A DNA stretch of 64,000 nucleotides from Alloascoidea africana (Eukaryota; Ascomycota; Alloascoideomycetes; Alloascoideales; Alloascoideaceae), in the NCBI GenBank assembly GCA_030581615.1, contig JAKTTT010000013.1, forward strand, positions 248,001 to 312,000, given 5' to 3'. The position numbers were made by a program, and so were the translations under genes. The notes below the pieces were generated by a model, which worked only from the letters and a program-made list of their open reading frames with translations, was not told the origin of the DNA and ran no database searches. Shown piece by piece: positions 53,494-63,904 of this stretch (positions within the stretch are counted from its first letter, which is position 1; every line of letters begins with the position of its first letter).

Positions 53494-54368
53494 ATGTCCT
53501 CTGCTTCTCGATCCGATCGTGCTTCTCATAAGGTGAGTTCTGTGCTACACGCTTCTGGCGTCCACAGTGGGCGTGTTCCAAAAGTGATTTTTAACCCCCT
53601 TGCCACAATTTGTTGTGCCTTCCGTGCATCGGCAATCAAAGCCTTGCCGAAATCTTTTCCCCAAACATGTCTAACCTATGCCACTAGTCCCGTGCTGCTC
53701 TCAACTCTCGAGTTAAGAAGGCCGGCAGAAGATCGAAACGATTGCAGAAGGAGAAGGAATCGGCTGCTGTGCAGCCGGAGTATGTGAGAGTGCAACAGGA
53801 GATTGCCAAGTTGGAAAGACCTTCTTTCCTCTCTGGCAATCCTCTTTTGGCTAGAAAGGGTTCCTTAGATGGATACTCTTCTGGCGGGAGAGCTGGAGCC
53901 AGACGCGAATTGCCCATCAGACCTTCTTTTCTTTCCAGTCCACCCCCATCATTCCCATTTTCCACAACGTCATCATCACCATCATCTTCATCTTCATCTC
54001 ACCATTCCACTCGCAGACCTTCATCCTCAAGTTCCTCGTCCAACGGCCGAAAACTCACGGGGGTCTGTGTATCCACCAAGCTCCTTTCCAAGAAGATTGT
54101 GGTTGTGAGACGAGAATACCTCCATTACATCCCTCAATCAAACAGATACGAAAAACGACACAAGCATATCGCAGCCAAGATTTTACCAGATTTCAAAAAT
54201 ATCAAAGAAGGAGACTTGGTAACCATCGGCCTCCCCAAGAACCAATCCAGTTCTGCTATGGGGAAGTCCAAAGCCAGTTACCAGGTTATGAAAGTTTTAT
54301 CTCCATCCTTAGCCGGTAAAAAGATCCGGTTGAGTTACAAGATCAACAAAAAGCTGTTGATTGCGTAA
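53494..54368 (+). CDS. uS17-like protein with basic N-terminus and serine-rich linker
   Basis: Exon 1 is 53494-53532, intron 53533-53687 (GTGAGT donor, CTAAC before ACTAG), exon 2 53688-54368; 239 residues. The C-terminal 100 residues resemble ribosomal protein uS17: LTGVCVSTKLLSKKIVVVRR, YLHYIPQSNRYEKRHKHIAA, IKEGDLVTIGLPKN, then a Lys-rich end. An OB-fold uS17 of the mitochondrial small subunit is the best guess. The N-terminal half is unusual: basic (SRVKKAGRRSKRLQKEK), with a segment of predicted helix, then a long run of Ser/Pro/His. A clear mitochondrial presequence is not evident, though Arg/Ser content is high. A fusion or a lineage-specific extension is possible. Confidence 0.7.
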
Positions 54369-55472
54369 ATAGGCCAATTCCCAAAGCGATTTGATATTTT
54401 TTTTGTTTTAATTGTTTGGTTTTTGACCGATTTGATTTATCTCTCTGATACAGATATGCAAGATACAACATTTTATTCGTTTACAATAACAACATATTCC
54501 TACGATCATAATTTACAAAAATAACAACATGCACATGCCCAGCCAGCCTGACTGTTTTTCCTATTTTGTTTGGTTCGATCTTTTGGGAAAAGAGGAACTT
54601 GTGGTCCCTTAGTACAAAGTGCTTAAGGGTAACCGCTTTTGTCTTGATAATTTTTTTCTTCTTATTCACCTACTCTTTTTGCAACCTATAAATTACATTT
54701 CAATTCTTCTTCCCCCTGGATCAGGCACTACAAATAACCGTCATCATAGTCATCAGAATCATCATCTTCTCTATACTAACCTATCCTTGCCATTAAGCTA
54801 TCTATATATCTTTTTTATACCCCCTCATCCTTGTCTTCCTTTTTGTTATTCTTTAGTTCTTGGAGAAAGACGCCCCGTCACTGCCTTTAAACATGCTCTT
54901 TTCTTATTATCCTAATACTTTTTCTTATTCTTCTATGTTATTGTGTCCGCCGCTCTTTTACCGCCGATATCAGGAAAACAGAAAAAAACAGAGAAAAAAA
55001 AAAAACAGAAAACAGAAAAGATAATACCGAAAAAAAAAATTAACACTATCAACTGGTTTTTGACTTTTGCTTCCTAATTATCTATTTACTAACTATCTAT
55101 GTAGCGATTTCGGGGAACCTTTAGCCTTTCTTTCTTCTTTTCCATAGCAAACCTTCACTTCTTCCACATGCCCGCATCACGTGCCGGATGCTGGGGAGGT
55201 GGCACACACCTCCACTACACCCGTGCACCCCTGCAAATTTCTCTCCATCTCACCCGGCCGTGGCTCTTCTTCTCCTCCCACCAAGAACAGGGTAACGACC
55301 ACCAAGCAGTCCAGCCACGAGCCCTCGAACTAGCGAGAGATAGCCCTTGTCCGAGAGACCCAGCGACCAGAGACTCGAGAAACCGCACGGACCACGCGAA
55401 TTGACACCGAGGCCACGTCCCGAATACCAGCCGCCACTCTCGCACACCGCCCGCGACCAAACAGCCCTCCCA
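54369..55472. other. Intergenic and long REB1 leader
   Basis: 1.1 kb, with A-runs at 54970-55045 and pyrimidine-rich blocks. CACGTG lies at 55178-55183. CAGGGTAAC, one mismatch from the Reb1 site, lies at about 55286, 185 bp before the REB1 start, and could serve autoregulation. The REB1 frame stays open upstream to about 55347 but without an ATG. Confidence 0.45.
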
Positions 55473-58142
55473 ATGCCTGCTCGCAGCTCCAAGAAGAGCT
55501 CCAGAGACTCACGATCCAAGGCCCTTGGCCGGGTCAGCAAGAGATCCTCCGCAACGGCAAACGCGTCCGCGTCCGATGCCCCAGACCATAGTGAAAATGC
55601 CCACGACCGCCAGCTGCCTCTGGACGGCGAGGAGCCCCAGAGCGAGGAGCTCGGCGCCCAGGCCCTGCTCCAGCTCGGCACGAAGGACGACGAAGACGAA
55701 GAGGACGAAGATTATGACACTGCTGCCTCCGACCAGGAGAAACTCTCCTCCAAAACAAAGTCCCATATCGAAAACGACACGTCTCTAGATGAAGAAATAC
55801 GTCTCGCCCATGAGGACGATATTGTGCTTGACCATGAAGGATTGGGTTCTGAGGTTGGACGCGCCCAGAGTGCAACAGGATCCGGTTCTAACCATGCCAA
55901 TGCCACTGTGGGCTCTGCCCAGGGCCCAAACGAGATGGATGTCCAAGAAGATGAAAATGGTGTCCCTAAACATGCCCAGGACACCAACAATAACAATGAG
56001 GTCGACGTGTCCGGTGACTCGTCCAAACCCCCAGGCGAAGAAGAGCCCGACTCCGGTATCAAAGACGATATCCAGGACCAAAATGAAACTGTGGAGGCCG
56101 CCGTCATGCGCTATGTCGGTGGCACTCTGGACCCTTCTCCTTCCTCTTCCACTGTCGATCAACACGGAGGTGGCTCAAAACGAAAATTTGAGGCCATCAC
56201 CTCTCTAGCCGATTTCCAAACTTGGAGTAGGTACTTGGAAGAAAACATTGCTGGAAATACAAACGAATCATCGGCTCCGGGACCCGGACAGCACAAAGAC
56301 CCAGACCCAAATGAGCTTTCCAATTTTGACGTGAATGTGTTTGGCGGGGAATCTGCTCAAGTCCCAGGTGCTCCAGGTGCTGGCTCAGGTACTGGCCCAG
56401 GTACTGGTGCCGGTCCCGGTTCCAACTCCACAGGAGCCACCGGAGACAGAGGAGCCGGTGGCCAAAAGAAGAAAAGGAGAAAGAATAAAGCCCATGGTGG
56501 ACCAACTGGCTCTTCATCCTCCAGCTACGTTGTTTCCTCTGTTAGCAATGTCGATCCCGAACTGGCTCAAATGGATGGAGGCGATCAGGACGCAATTCTC
56601 TCTTCGGCTGAACTCCATGGCCATCAGTTGCAGCAGTTTATCCAAGATCAACAACAGCAGCAGCAGCAACAGCAGCAGCAACAACAACACCAGCAACAGC
56701 AGCATCAACAGGCTGGAGGAGCTGGAGATCCTACCAAGGATTTGGACCATCATGGTCTTCACTCACACATGCCTCATCATCATGAGATCCAAGGTCCCGA
56801 CCCTCAACAGGTTGCGGCAGAAGCTACGGGTCTAAATAAAGATCTGGATGATTCGGTTGTGGACGCCGCCCAGTCTTGGTCAACGCCTTCTGGGATTGCT
56901 GGACGTTCATTCACAAAGGAGGAAATCGCGACAATCGACCGTGTCATCCAGACCTATTGCCAGATGCACAACTACTCGCGACAGGACATTTGTAATCGGA
57001 TCTGGGCAAACGACCGCAAAAAGGACGACTTTTGGGAAAACATTCTTCGTGTTTTACCCAACCGAAGCCGCTCCAGTGTTTACAAACATGTCCGCAGAAC
57101 CTATCACATCTTTGAGGTCCGTGGCAAATGGACCCCTGAAGAGGACGCCCAGTTGGGTGCACTCGTTGCGGAAAAATCCTCCCAATGGAAAGTCATAGGT
57201 GAACTTTTGGGTCGCATGCCCGAAGACTGCAGAGATCGATGGAGAAACTACGTCAAGTGCGGAACGGGTCGCAATTCAAACAAGTGGAGTTCAGATGAGG
57301 AAGAACTGTTGAAACGGGTTGTTACAGAAATTAAAGAGCTAAATCCAGATCAGCCTGTTAACTGGACCATTATTTCTGAGCGTATGGGTGGTTCGAGATC
57401 CAGAATCCAGTGCCGCTACAAATGGAAAAAGATTTTGAAAAAAGAGCTTTTACGCAAAGTTGAGGATATGACCACGAATGAAAAATTTTGGTTGATTTCA
57501 AGGTTGAAAGCCCTTAACTACAACTTTGAGTCCGAGGTTGATTGGAACATTGTTGCAGAAATGGATCCAAGAGGAATATGGAGCGCTTCGCACTTGAGTG
57601 TTGCGTATGAAAAAATGAGAAATGATATCAAAGATTACAAAAAGAAACCCCTAAACGACATTTTGACAATGTTACAGGCTCAGCTGTTCAATAGTTCTAG
57701 TGATGCTGCTGTTTTGGGGGCACTCCAAGAGATTCAAGCCCATACACAACAACTCCAACAGCAGCAGCAACAACAGCAACAGCAGCAACACAACCAGGGT
57801 CAAGACCAAGGTCAGGGCCAGCGTGACCATCAAGAACATATAGATGATCAACATCATTTGAAGAATGCTGGCGAAGTGATTACTGACGCTGGATCAGAAC
57901 CTGGAGTTGCAGGTGGCCTCGAAGACAGGAAAGATGTTGCCGCCACAGCAGTTGCCGCCATGCAAGCTGTTGAAAATGCCGGTGAAGGTCCTGCTGGTTC
58001 TGCCGTGGGATCAACTGGTGAAGATGGCCAAGATGAGGGCCATTTGGATAAGAGTGAAAGGGAGAGAAATGAAGCCACTGCTGTTGCTGCTGCTGCCGCC
58101 GCCGCTGCTGCCGCCGCAGTTCAAGAGTCAATGGCGTGGTAA
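55473..58142 (+). CDS. REB1: Myb-type general regulatory factor Reb1
   Basis: DNA-binding factor that recognises TTACCCG, clears nucleosomes at promoters and terminates Pol I and Pol II transcription. 889 residues from the ATG at 55473 (MPARSSKKSSRDS). The DNA-binding region is at about 475-670: RSFTKEEIATIDRVIQTY and IWANDRKKDDFWENI (the N-terminal Myb-associated part), RGKWTPEEDAQLGALVAEKS with WKVIGELLGRMPEDCRDRW (Myb repeat), KWSSDEEELLKRVV and SRIQCRYKWKKIL (second repeat). The N-terminal half is acidic with poly-Gln (nt about 56652-56713); another poly-Gln run is near 57757-57795 and poly-Ala near 58075-58122. Single exon. Confidence 0.95.
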   Translation: MPARSSKKSSRDSRSKALGRVSKRSSATANASASDAPDHSENAHDRQLPLDGEEPQSEELGAQALLQLGTKDDEDEEDEDYDTAASDQEKLSSKTKSHIENDTSLDEEIRLAHEDDIVLDHEGLGSEVGRAQSATGSGSNHANATVGSAQGPNEMDVQEDENGVPKHAQDTNNNNEVDVSGDSSKPPGEEEPDSGIKDDIQDQNETVEAAVMRYVGGTLDPSPSSSTVDQHGGGSKRKFEAITSLADFQTWSRYLEENIAGNTNESSAPGPGQHKDPDPNELSNFDVNVFGGESAQVPGAPGAGSGTGPGTGAGPGSNSTGATGDRGAGGQKKKRRKNKAHGGPTGSSSSSYVVSSVSNVDPELAQMDGGDQDAILSSAELHGHQLQQFIQDQQQQQQQQQQQQQHQQQQHQQAGGAGDPTKDLDHHGLHSHMPHHHEIQGPDPQQVAAEATGLNKDLDDSVVDAAQSWSTPSGIAGRSFTKEEIATIDRVIQTYCQMHNYSRQDICNRIWANDRKKDDFWENILRVLPNRSRSSVYKHVRRTYHIFEVRGKWTPEEDAQLGALVAEKSSQWKVIGELLGRMPEDCRDRWRNYVKCGTGRNSNKWSSDEEELLKRVVTEIKELNPDQPVNWTIISERMGGSRSRIQCRYKWKKILKKELLRKVEDMTTNEKFWLISRLKALNYNFESEVDWNIVAEMDPRGIWSASHLSVAYEKMRNDIKDYKKKPLNDILTMLQAQLFNSSSDAAVLGALQEIQAHTQQLQQQQQQQQQQQHNQGQDQGQGQRDHQEHIDDQHHLKNAGEVITDAGSEPGVAGGLEDRKDVAATAVAAMQAVENAGEGPAGSAVGSTGEDGQDEGHLDKSERERNEATAVAAAAAAAAAAAVQESMAW

Positions 58143-58492
58143 ATCTTTTGATCTTGTTTTTCCTTTTTCCTTTCCCTTCGTTTTTTTATTCTTTTTTATT
58201 TTTTGTCTTTGTTTGTTTTGCTATTTTGCTTAAGTGAACACCTCTGTTTATGAAATGATTCTGTGAGAAGAGATGGAAAGACAAAACGTCGGCTTTTTTT
58301 CTAATATATATGTATTGTCTGATTACTTTATCCTTATTAGCCTATTTTACTTTATTTTTCTTTATTTTGACCTTTTTTGTTATTTATTTATTTAAAGAAG
58401 AATATATTATGTAGTATACAATTAATTGAGTCTGAATCTGAATCTGAAACTTGAAATTGAAATTGAAATTGAAATTGCGGATTCTTAGCCTG
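58143..58492. other. Intergenic, convergent 3' ends
   Basis: 350 bp, T-rich, with simple repeats TCTGAA and AATTGA near 58430-58480. Shared terminator region of REB1 and the SPF45-like gene. Confidence 0.5.
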
Positions 58493-59820
58493 TTAACCTC
58501 CAGCTTCTTCATTTGTAATTGATTTAGTACTCTTCTTTTTCCGATTTCGATCAATGATAATGCCATGTCCCTTGGGTCCATGCTTATCAACAACAACCTT
58601 GAGAGCAGTCCGTATACCTTCCGTTGTAACACCAAGACCTTGTCCAGGTTTCCAACCATACTGTTTCATGATTTTGCGAGCGAATGATGGTTGAGATTGA
58701 TTTTTCACACTGCTGGATGGTGGCTCAGTGACCAAATCTTGGGACAGTTCTGACTCTTGCTCTTCTGCTGATTGCTCTTCTTCACTATTCGTTTGTGAAT
58801 TCAACAATCCTTCCAAATAACTTCGCCAATCTTCATCCTCATTAAACCGTTCCTCCCCTCGCATGTACAATATATAACTATTGGGTTCCCGGATGTCATA
58901 ATCATCATCCCAATTCACATATTCATCTTCTTTACCCAGATCCTCCACATCCCAAACTTGATCGCGATCTTTTTGTCTACCTCTTATTCTCCCACGTCGA
59001 TTGTTGTACCGTTGCCTCTTGGGTGGAAAAGATACTGTTTGGGGTGGTCTGTTCAAAGAGTTTTCTTCTCCTGTGGGTTCTTCCAATGTCATTCCTTGAT
59101 TTATACTCGGTGCTAAACTCGCAATCATCTCTTCTCTAATGCTTTGAGATTCTGATTCTGTATTATCCGATTCTTTCCTCCCAGTCTTTTTATTCTTCTT
59201 CTTGGACATATGTGCAGCATGGTACTTTTGTTTGTATATGGAATGAAACTGTGCATCTAAAGATAATTCATTCTTGACAAGCAACTGGAGGAGGTGGGAG
59301 AAGGGCTATCAAAAGTGGGAAACGGGAAACAGAGGGAGAGTAGCAGTAAATGTCTCCACATAATTGCCCTCCTCTATCACACCAGCACCATTAGCCGTCC
59401 ACGTTTCAAGTTAGTTTCTGGAGTCCCATTTGGGTTTTTTTGCTTTTGGTGTTGCATGTTGTTTGTGTCAATGGCTTTGCAACTTCATGTTATCAACGAA
59501 ACCTCCTCTCTTCCAACTTCCTTATCTCAAACCAGGTGCAAAGCCCCCTATGTCCTTCCACTCTCATCCCCGTTCCTTTCTAGACACATATCAAAAACTC
59601 ACTCACACTCATCTTTCGTAACATTGTACCGCACAGGCGGAGCAACAATGTCAGCATGCCCTCCTTCTTCACCATCTAAAAGATCGCCGTAAAGTGAATT
59701 GGATCCCTGTTGATCCAGATCATTATTTTCTACTAATGGAACATCCGTTTCTTTATTGCTTGAGTCTTCGGATCCCTCAGACTTTTGAAGTGGGGCCTGA
59801 ATATCAGAATAGAGAGACAT
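58493..59820 (-). CDS. G-patch protein related to splicing factor SPF45/RBM17
   Basis: Exon 1 is 59820-59607, exon 2 59256-58493; intron about 350 nt with donor GTGAGT and acceptor TTTAG; 325 residues. The start MSLYSDI and SLYGDLL resemble SPF45 (MSLYDDL). Exon 2 includes VNWDDDYDIREPNSYILY, a charged region, and near the C-terminus the G-patch FARKIMKQYGWKPGQGLGVT then GIRTALKVVVDKHGPKGHGI, close to the SPF45 AHKIMQKYGFREGQGLGKH and TALSV. SPF45 normally has a C-terminal UHM/RRM domain; here the protein stops about 25 residues after the G-patch. Splice junction reads VTKDEYAQFHSIYKQKY. G-patch proteins activate DEAH helicases, so a role in splicing is inferred. Confidence 0.75.
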
Positions 59821-60533
59821 GCCAAGATGAGATGCCAGAACTCTCATGTTGGCTTGGGGAAAAACAGTGTTACCCAGCCATTCATACAGCAAGCACTGGG
59901 TTTTGCCAAATCCTTAAAACTTCTCTTTCCTTTTTTTGTTCATTTTGTACTTTAGAGGATTAGATTGAAAATCTTTGAAGCAATATTTTGGAGGATTTGA
60001 AGCGCTAAGTTGGATAAAAATCGGGCGAGGAGAGAAAATATAGGAACGCACAAGCCATCCTCTTTTCATATCAACAGCTTCACCACTTTTATCAACAGAT
60101 ATTAGAGGCTAAAGCTAACGGATTTTAAACAAGTACTTAGTTTACTTTGCCCGCCAAAAGTTATTAATTTACAGAATGCGCTAAAATCAAACTTTAGAAA
60201 ATGGATATTTTACAATCTTTTCCAAAAGCTTGAGAATTTGAAAGATTCTTTTTTGTTTTGCTCAAAACGGGAAGAAATGTAAGAGCAGGATATTCTTATA
60301 TACAGTATATCGCGGACGAAAATAAACATATCATCTATTTTTGATGATGATCAAGTATTAAACGTTGTAATATTTGAGCTTTATCGCCATAAAGACACAA
60401 AAAAATAAACGTTAATCTAACAGGAACAAACAATAACCAAAAAAAAAGGAAAACTTGAAAAAGAACTTTAGAAAAAAGATGCATAAAAGTCTCTGAGAAA
60501 TACCATGCTCCATAAGATTTTAAATCTTTAATG
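59821..60533. other. Intergenic
   Basis: AT-rich, 713 bp, between the SPF45-like start and the 3' end of the NudE gene; only short low-complexity frames. Promoter of the SPF45-like gene. Confidence 0.45.
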
Positions 60534-63191
60534 CTACCCCTTTGAATACCCAAATAGATTGAACCCGACAAATGAAAAGGGGTTCCTTGTTCTGGCGGAT
60601 TTGGTACTGACCGGAGTCGTATTTTTGGCTCCCTTTGACCTTTCCCCTTCCTTGTCATTGTCATTGTCATTGTCATTGTCATTGTCATTGCCATTGCCAT
60701 TGTCATTATCAATGTCTTTTGCTTTTCCTCCTACTGAACTAATATTTGCCCCCTCCTTCAAAACTTTTTCTTCCTGTTTTGAATCGTTACTCTTCATGAT
60801 ATCATCATTGCCTTTGCTTGTGCTGGTATTTCCTTTATTACTCGATGAACAATCTGTATTGGCTGTCAACAGAGTTTCGTCATCATGAACGTTGTTGTAG
60901 TCTGTGGGTATACCCAATTGAGACTTTGATTTGGATCTGGATCTTGACCGCAGAGAGGTTGGAAGGTCCAAGGTCTTGGAATTTCGCATCGTGACGTTGC
61001 TGCTTGAACGAGCCCGCATTTGCTGTCGCATGTCTTCACCTTCCCGAGATTGATCCGGCACCAACAGAGACGAGGATGGACGGAGATGAAGCGTGTTTAG
61101 ACTGAGAACGCTTTTCGCGCCTATGCTGCGGCTTCGTCCTAGCCTACCACTGGTACTCTTGGCACGGTTTGGAGGTTGCGAAGTTTTTTGCCAGGACATG
61201 ATCTCGCTATCCAGATTCACATTCAAGTTTGAACTTGAATGGCTATCATTGCTCCTCATAAAAGATGGGCGTCTTAACGTAAATGTCCTTGGTCGAAACC
61301 GACCATTGGTAGATTTGGATGGCGATGTGAAGCTGTCGGTTGTAGACGTATAGCTCCCAGCATCGAAAAGAAGAGAATCTGTTGAAGACAGGGACGAATT
61401 TCTAAACACGCGCTTCTTCGAGGATGAAGCGGAACCTTTCAGCTCGACTGTTGAGCTAGGGCGTGACTCTGAAGTGGAAATTGTCGGTATCTGCGTGCCC
61501 GAATTGCCAACGGGAGACTGTGTAATATGAAAGTAATGACCATTTGCCACACAGAGACTGGAAGAGCTCTCTTCCACATTTGGGTTTGAGATCAGATCTT
61601 CTCCCGGCTTTAAATGTGAGGAGATAGGCGACGGTGAGGACCGTGTGTGTTGATGCCGAACCACACTGCCGCTGGCACTGGAAACGTTATAAAAGAATCT
61701 CTTGTTTGGCATAAACCCTTCGTTCTCGGCAGTCTCTTCGTGGTCTTTAAGCTCTTCTTTATGATCTTCTGTTTCAGCACCTGATTGGTGTCTCAAGCCC
61801 GACTTTTTCGCCAATGGCGTAGACTCAAAGTTCAAAACAGATCTTGCACCATTGTTCACCTCTTTTGCTGGACCTGAACTGGCAACCGAGGTTTCGTTTG
61901 TATCAGGACATGCACTACTGTTCTTGCTTCTCTCTGACTCCGAAGAAGACTTGGACCGAGCGTCCTCAACCGAGATGGACCGCGCATGACTGAAAGCCCA
62001 CTGCGAATGAGTAGATGGCGTCCGCGTCGGCGTGGACTGTATGAGCTGGGAGCTTCTTGTGCTGCCAGGTGCTTTTGGAGACGACCGTGATGATCTCGAC
62101 CCGATCCTAAACCCCTGCTCAGGGCTCTTTCGGGGACGCCTCAGTCTTTTTCTATTTTCCGCGGTAAGGGAGTTCTTGATGGAGCTGACCTTGATCTCAA
62201 TGTCCCTTGCCCGCGCAATTATCCCGTGCAAAACCACCATGCTGTTAGAGGCCGGACGCTGCTGCTGCTGCTGCTGCTTCTCTGATCTTGTGTCCGTGCT
62301 GTTAGTAGTCACGACCCGGAGAGGCGACAGAGGCAGGAGGGCCGTCGTCGTCGTCGAGGCCGCCGAGGTCGTGACGGCTCGCTGCTTGGACCGGCCCTGG
62401 TACTGGGGCTCGTCGCCCCTAGCGCTTTCGACCAGGGCCCGAAGCTGAGAGTTCTCGTCAATCAGCCTCAATCTCTCCTTCTCGCTCTTTTTCAGCTTCC
62501 TCCGGTTCACATCGAGTTCCTCCATCACATCTCGTAGATCGTCTTTGATCCGCTGCATGTCATCCTTGAATGTTTCAATCACCTGGTTCTTACTGATCAG
62601 CTCCGATTCGAGAAGCGTCATCTCCTCGATACACCGGTTGTACCTGTCTTCGAGATCCTGGACGGTGGACTGGGCTATCCGCTCATGCTGTTCCAGATCG
62701 TCGTTTGTGATTTCCACGTCTCGTAATCGCTCTTTCGCAACGTGAAGTGATTCAGTGACCTTTTTGAGTTCCATCCCCTTGGTCATCTCAACATTTGCCA
62801 TTTCCTGTTGGGACTCCACGTACTGCTTCTTCCAGCGAGCCTTCTCCTGCATTTCTTTTTGCCATTTCTCTTTCATGGTGTCGTAACGGGCTTCGCTGTC
62901 CACAAGCTCCTTCTCGAGCTCTGACTCCAGCTCCCTACTAGACATTTGAAACTCAGAAAGCTCGTTCTCTAGCTGTGCTATCTGCTTCATTGCCTGTTCG
63001 TACCGCTCATGCTCTATCACGGGTGTCCTTGCAGTCATGCTGCTGCTAGCCCCAGCAGTGCTGTTGCTATACTGAGACACCAGAGAAGGAACGGGACTTG
63101 ACGATCTTGATAGATTGTGATCGTTCCAATCGCATGTATCCGACACATATGCCGATGATATGCTTTGTGTCTGCATCTGTACACTTGCCAT
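60534..63191 (-). CDS. NDL1: NudE/Ndl1-family dynein regulator
   Basis: NudE/NDEL1 proteins tether Lis1 to cytoplasmic dynein and help position nuclei and the spindle. 885 residues, single exon. Residues about 60-260 are a long coiled coil with the family signature: ELEKELVDSEARYDTMKEKW, ARWKKQYVESQQEMANVEMT, LRDVEITNDDLEQHERIAQS and DLEDRYNRCIEEMTLLESEL. The remaining two thirds are Ser/Thr/Arg-rich and probably disordered, with many SP and RSxS sites. Near the C-terminus a Asp-Asn repeat is coded by a tandem GACAAT hexamer (60654-60712). Much longer than S. cerevisiae Ndl1 (189) and longer than most filamentous-fungal NudE. Confidence 0.88.
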   Translation of the reverse strand: MASVQMQTQSISSAYVSDTCDWNDHNLSRSSSPVPSLVSQYSNSTAGASSSMTARTPVIEHERYEQAMKQIAQLENELSEFQMSSRELESELEKELVDSEARYDTMKEKWQKEMQEKARWKKQYVESQQEMANVEMTKGMELKKVTESLHVAKERLRDVEITNDDLEQHERIAQSTVQDLEDRYNRCIEEMTLLESELISKNQVIETFKDDMQRIKDDLRDVMEELDVNRRKLKKSEKERLRLIDENSQLRALVESARGDEPQYQGRSKQRAVTTSAASTTTTALLPLSPLRVVTTNSTDTRSEKQQQQQQRPASNSMVVLHGIIARARDIEIKVSSIKNSLTAENRKRLRRPRKSPEQGFRIGSRSSRSSPKAPGSTRSSQLIQSTPTRTPSTHSQWAFSHARSISVEDARSKSSSESERSKNSSACPDTNETSVASSGPAKEVNNGARSVLNFESTPLAKKSGLRHQSGAETEDHKEELKDHEETAENEGFMPNKRFFYNVSSASGSVVRHQHTRSSPSPISSHLKPGEDLISNPNVEESSSSLCVANGHYFHITQSPVGNSGTQIPTISTSESRPSSTVELKGSASSSKKRVFRNSSLSSTDSLLFDAGSYTSTTDSFTSPSKSTNGRFRPRTFTLRRPSFMRSNDSHSSSNLNVNLDSEIMSWQKTSQPPNRAKSTSGRLGRSRSIGAKSVLSLNTLHLRPSSSLLVPDQSREGEDMRQQMRARSSSNVTMRNSKTLDLPTSLRSRSRSKSKSQLGIPTDYNNVHDDETLLTANTDCSSSNKGNTSTSKGNDDIMKSNDSKQEEKVLKEGANISSVGGKAKDIDNDNGNGNDNDNDNDNDNDKEGERSKGAKNTTPVSTKSARTRNPFSFVGFNLFGYSKG
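60654..60712. repeat. CATTGT hexamer microsatellite in the NudE gene
   Basis: About nine units of a six-base repeat (CATTGT or CATTGC), coding for alternating Asp and Asn on the minus strand. In-frame unit, so length changes would not break the gene. Confidence 0.9.
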
Positions 63192-63904
63192 TTTCTTTTC
63201 TTTTCAGTCAAAAATGGTCTAAAAAAAAGGTGAAAGAATGGCCTTTCTGATCCCGTAAATATTGGTTCTGTCGCAAAGATTGTGTGTTCTCCGTTGATCC
63301 AATCCCGTCACGGTTACTCTTCTTGTCGTTCACAGTGTCGAGGTTGTCGCCCGGTGCTGATTTATATCCCTTTGCTGATCCAGTCCACAGTCAGACCTCC
63401 TAATGAGCATCAAGTTTCTTTCTCTTCTCTTGCGCCTACGTATTCCGCTCCACTACAGTTCAGAGAATCAATGAATTGCAAGGACAAGGAACAAAGATCC
63501 AGGCGAGATCAGGCTAGGGAAACAAGAGAAAAGAAGACAACGCTCTCTCGATATAGGGAGAAGGCGAGGGGGCTGGCGCGGAACAGATCAAGAGTCACGT
63601 GCACATGTTGAGATAGCGGCCAGCCCCATTTTTGGGCTGCGAATGCTAAATTTCGCGAGAAGAAAGCACCAGATCTAATTAGAAAAGCAATCTGCTAGTA
63701 TATACTTGTCTCTAGTCGCTTCAAAACCAAGTCTATCGCTATTAACACTCCCTTTTTCCGGTCCCATGTCGTTTCATCATCATGTAAAAGTAGAAAGAAT
63801 AAAAAGAAAAGCCAACTAAAACAAACATCTCAACCTTTTTAATACATCACCCATCAATCATCCCCAGAAACGGTCCACGAAAAAGCACCCAATTCCACCT
63901 CTTG
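63192..63904. promoter_or_regulatory. Promoter of the NudE gene
   Basis: 713 bp. CACGTG at 63596-63601. A plus-strand frame at 63282-63611 (109 codons) has no family resemblance and is probably chance. AGAAAG-rich stretch near 63785-63815 could be a terminator of the gene at the window edge. Confidence 0.4.

Noticed and set aside
55347-55472. Upstream extension of REB1
   Set aside because: The frame is open but begins with TTG; the first ATG is at 55473, with sequence typical of the Reb1 start.
59257-59284. TTG start for the SPF45-like frame
   Set aside because: The MSLYSD exon upstream joins in frame through a good splice pair, which explains the N-terminus better.
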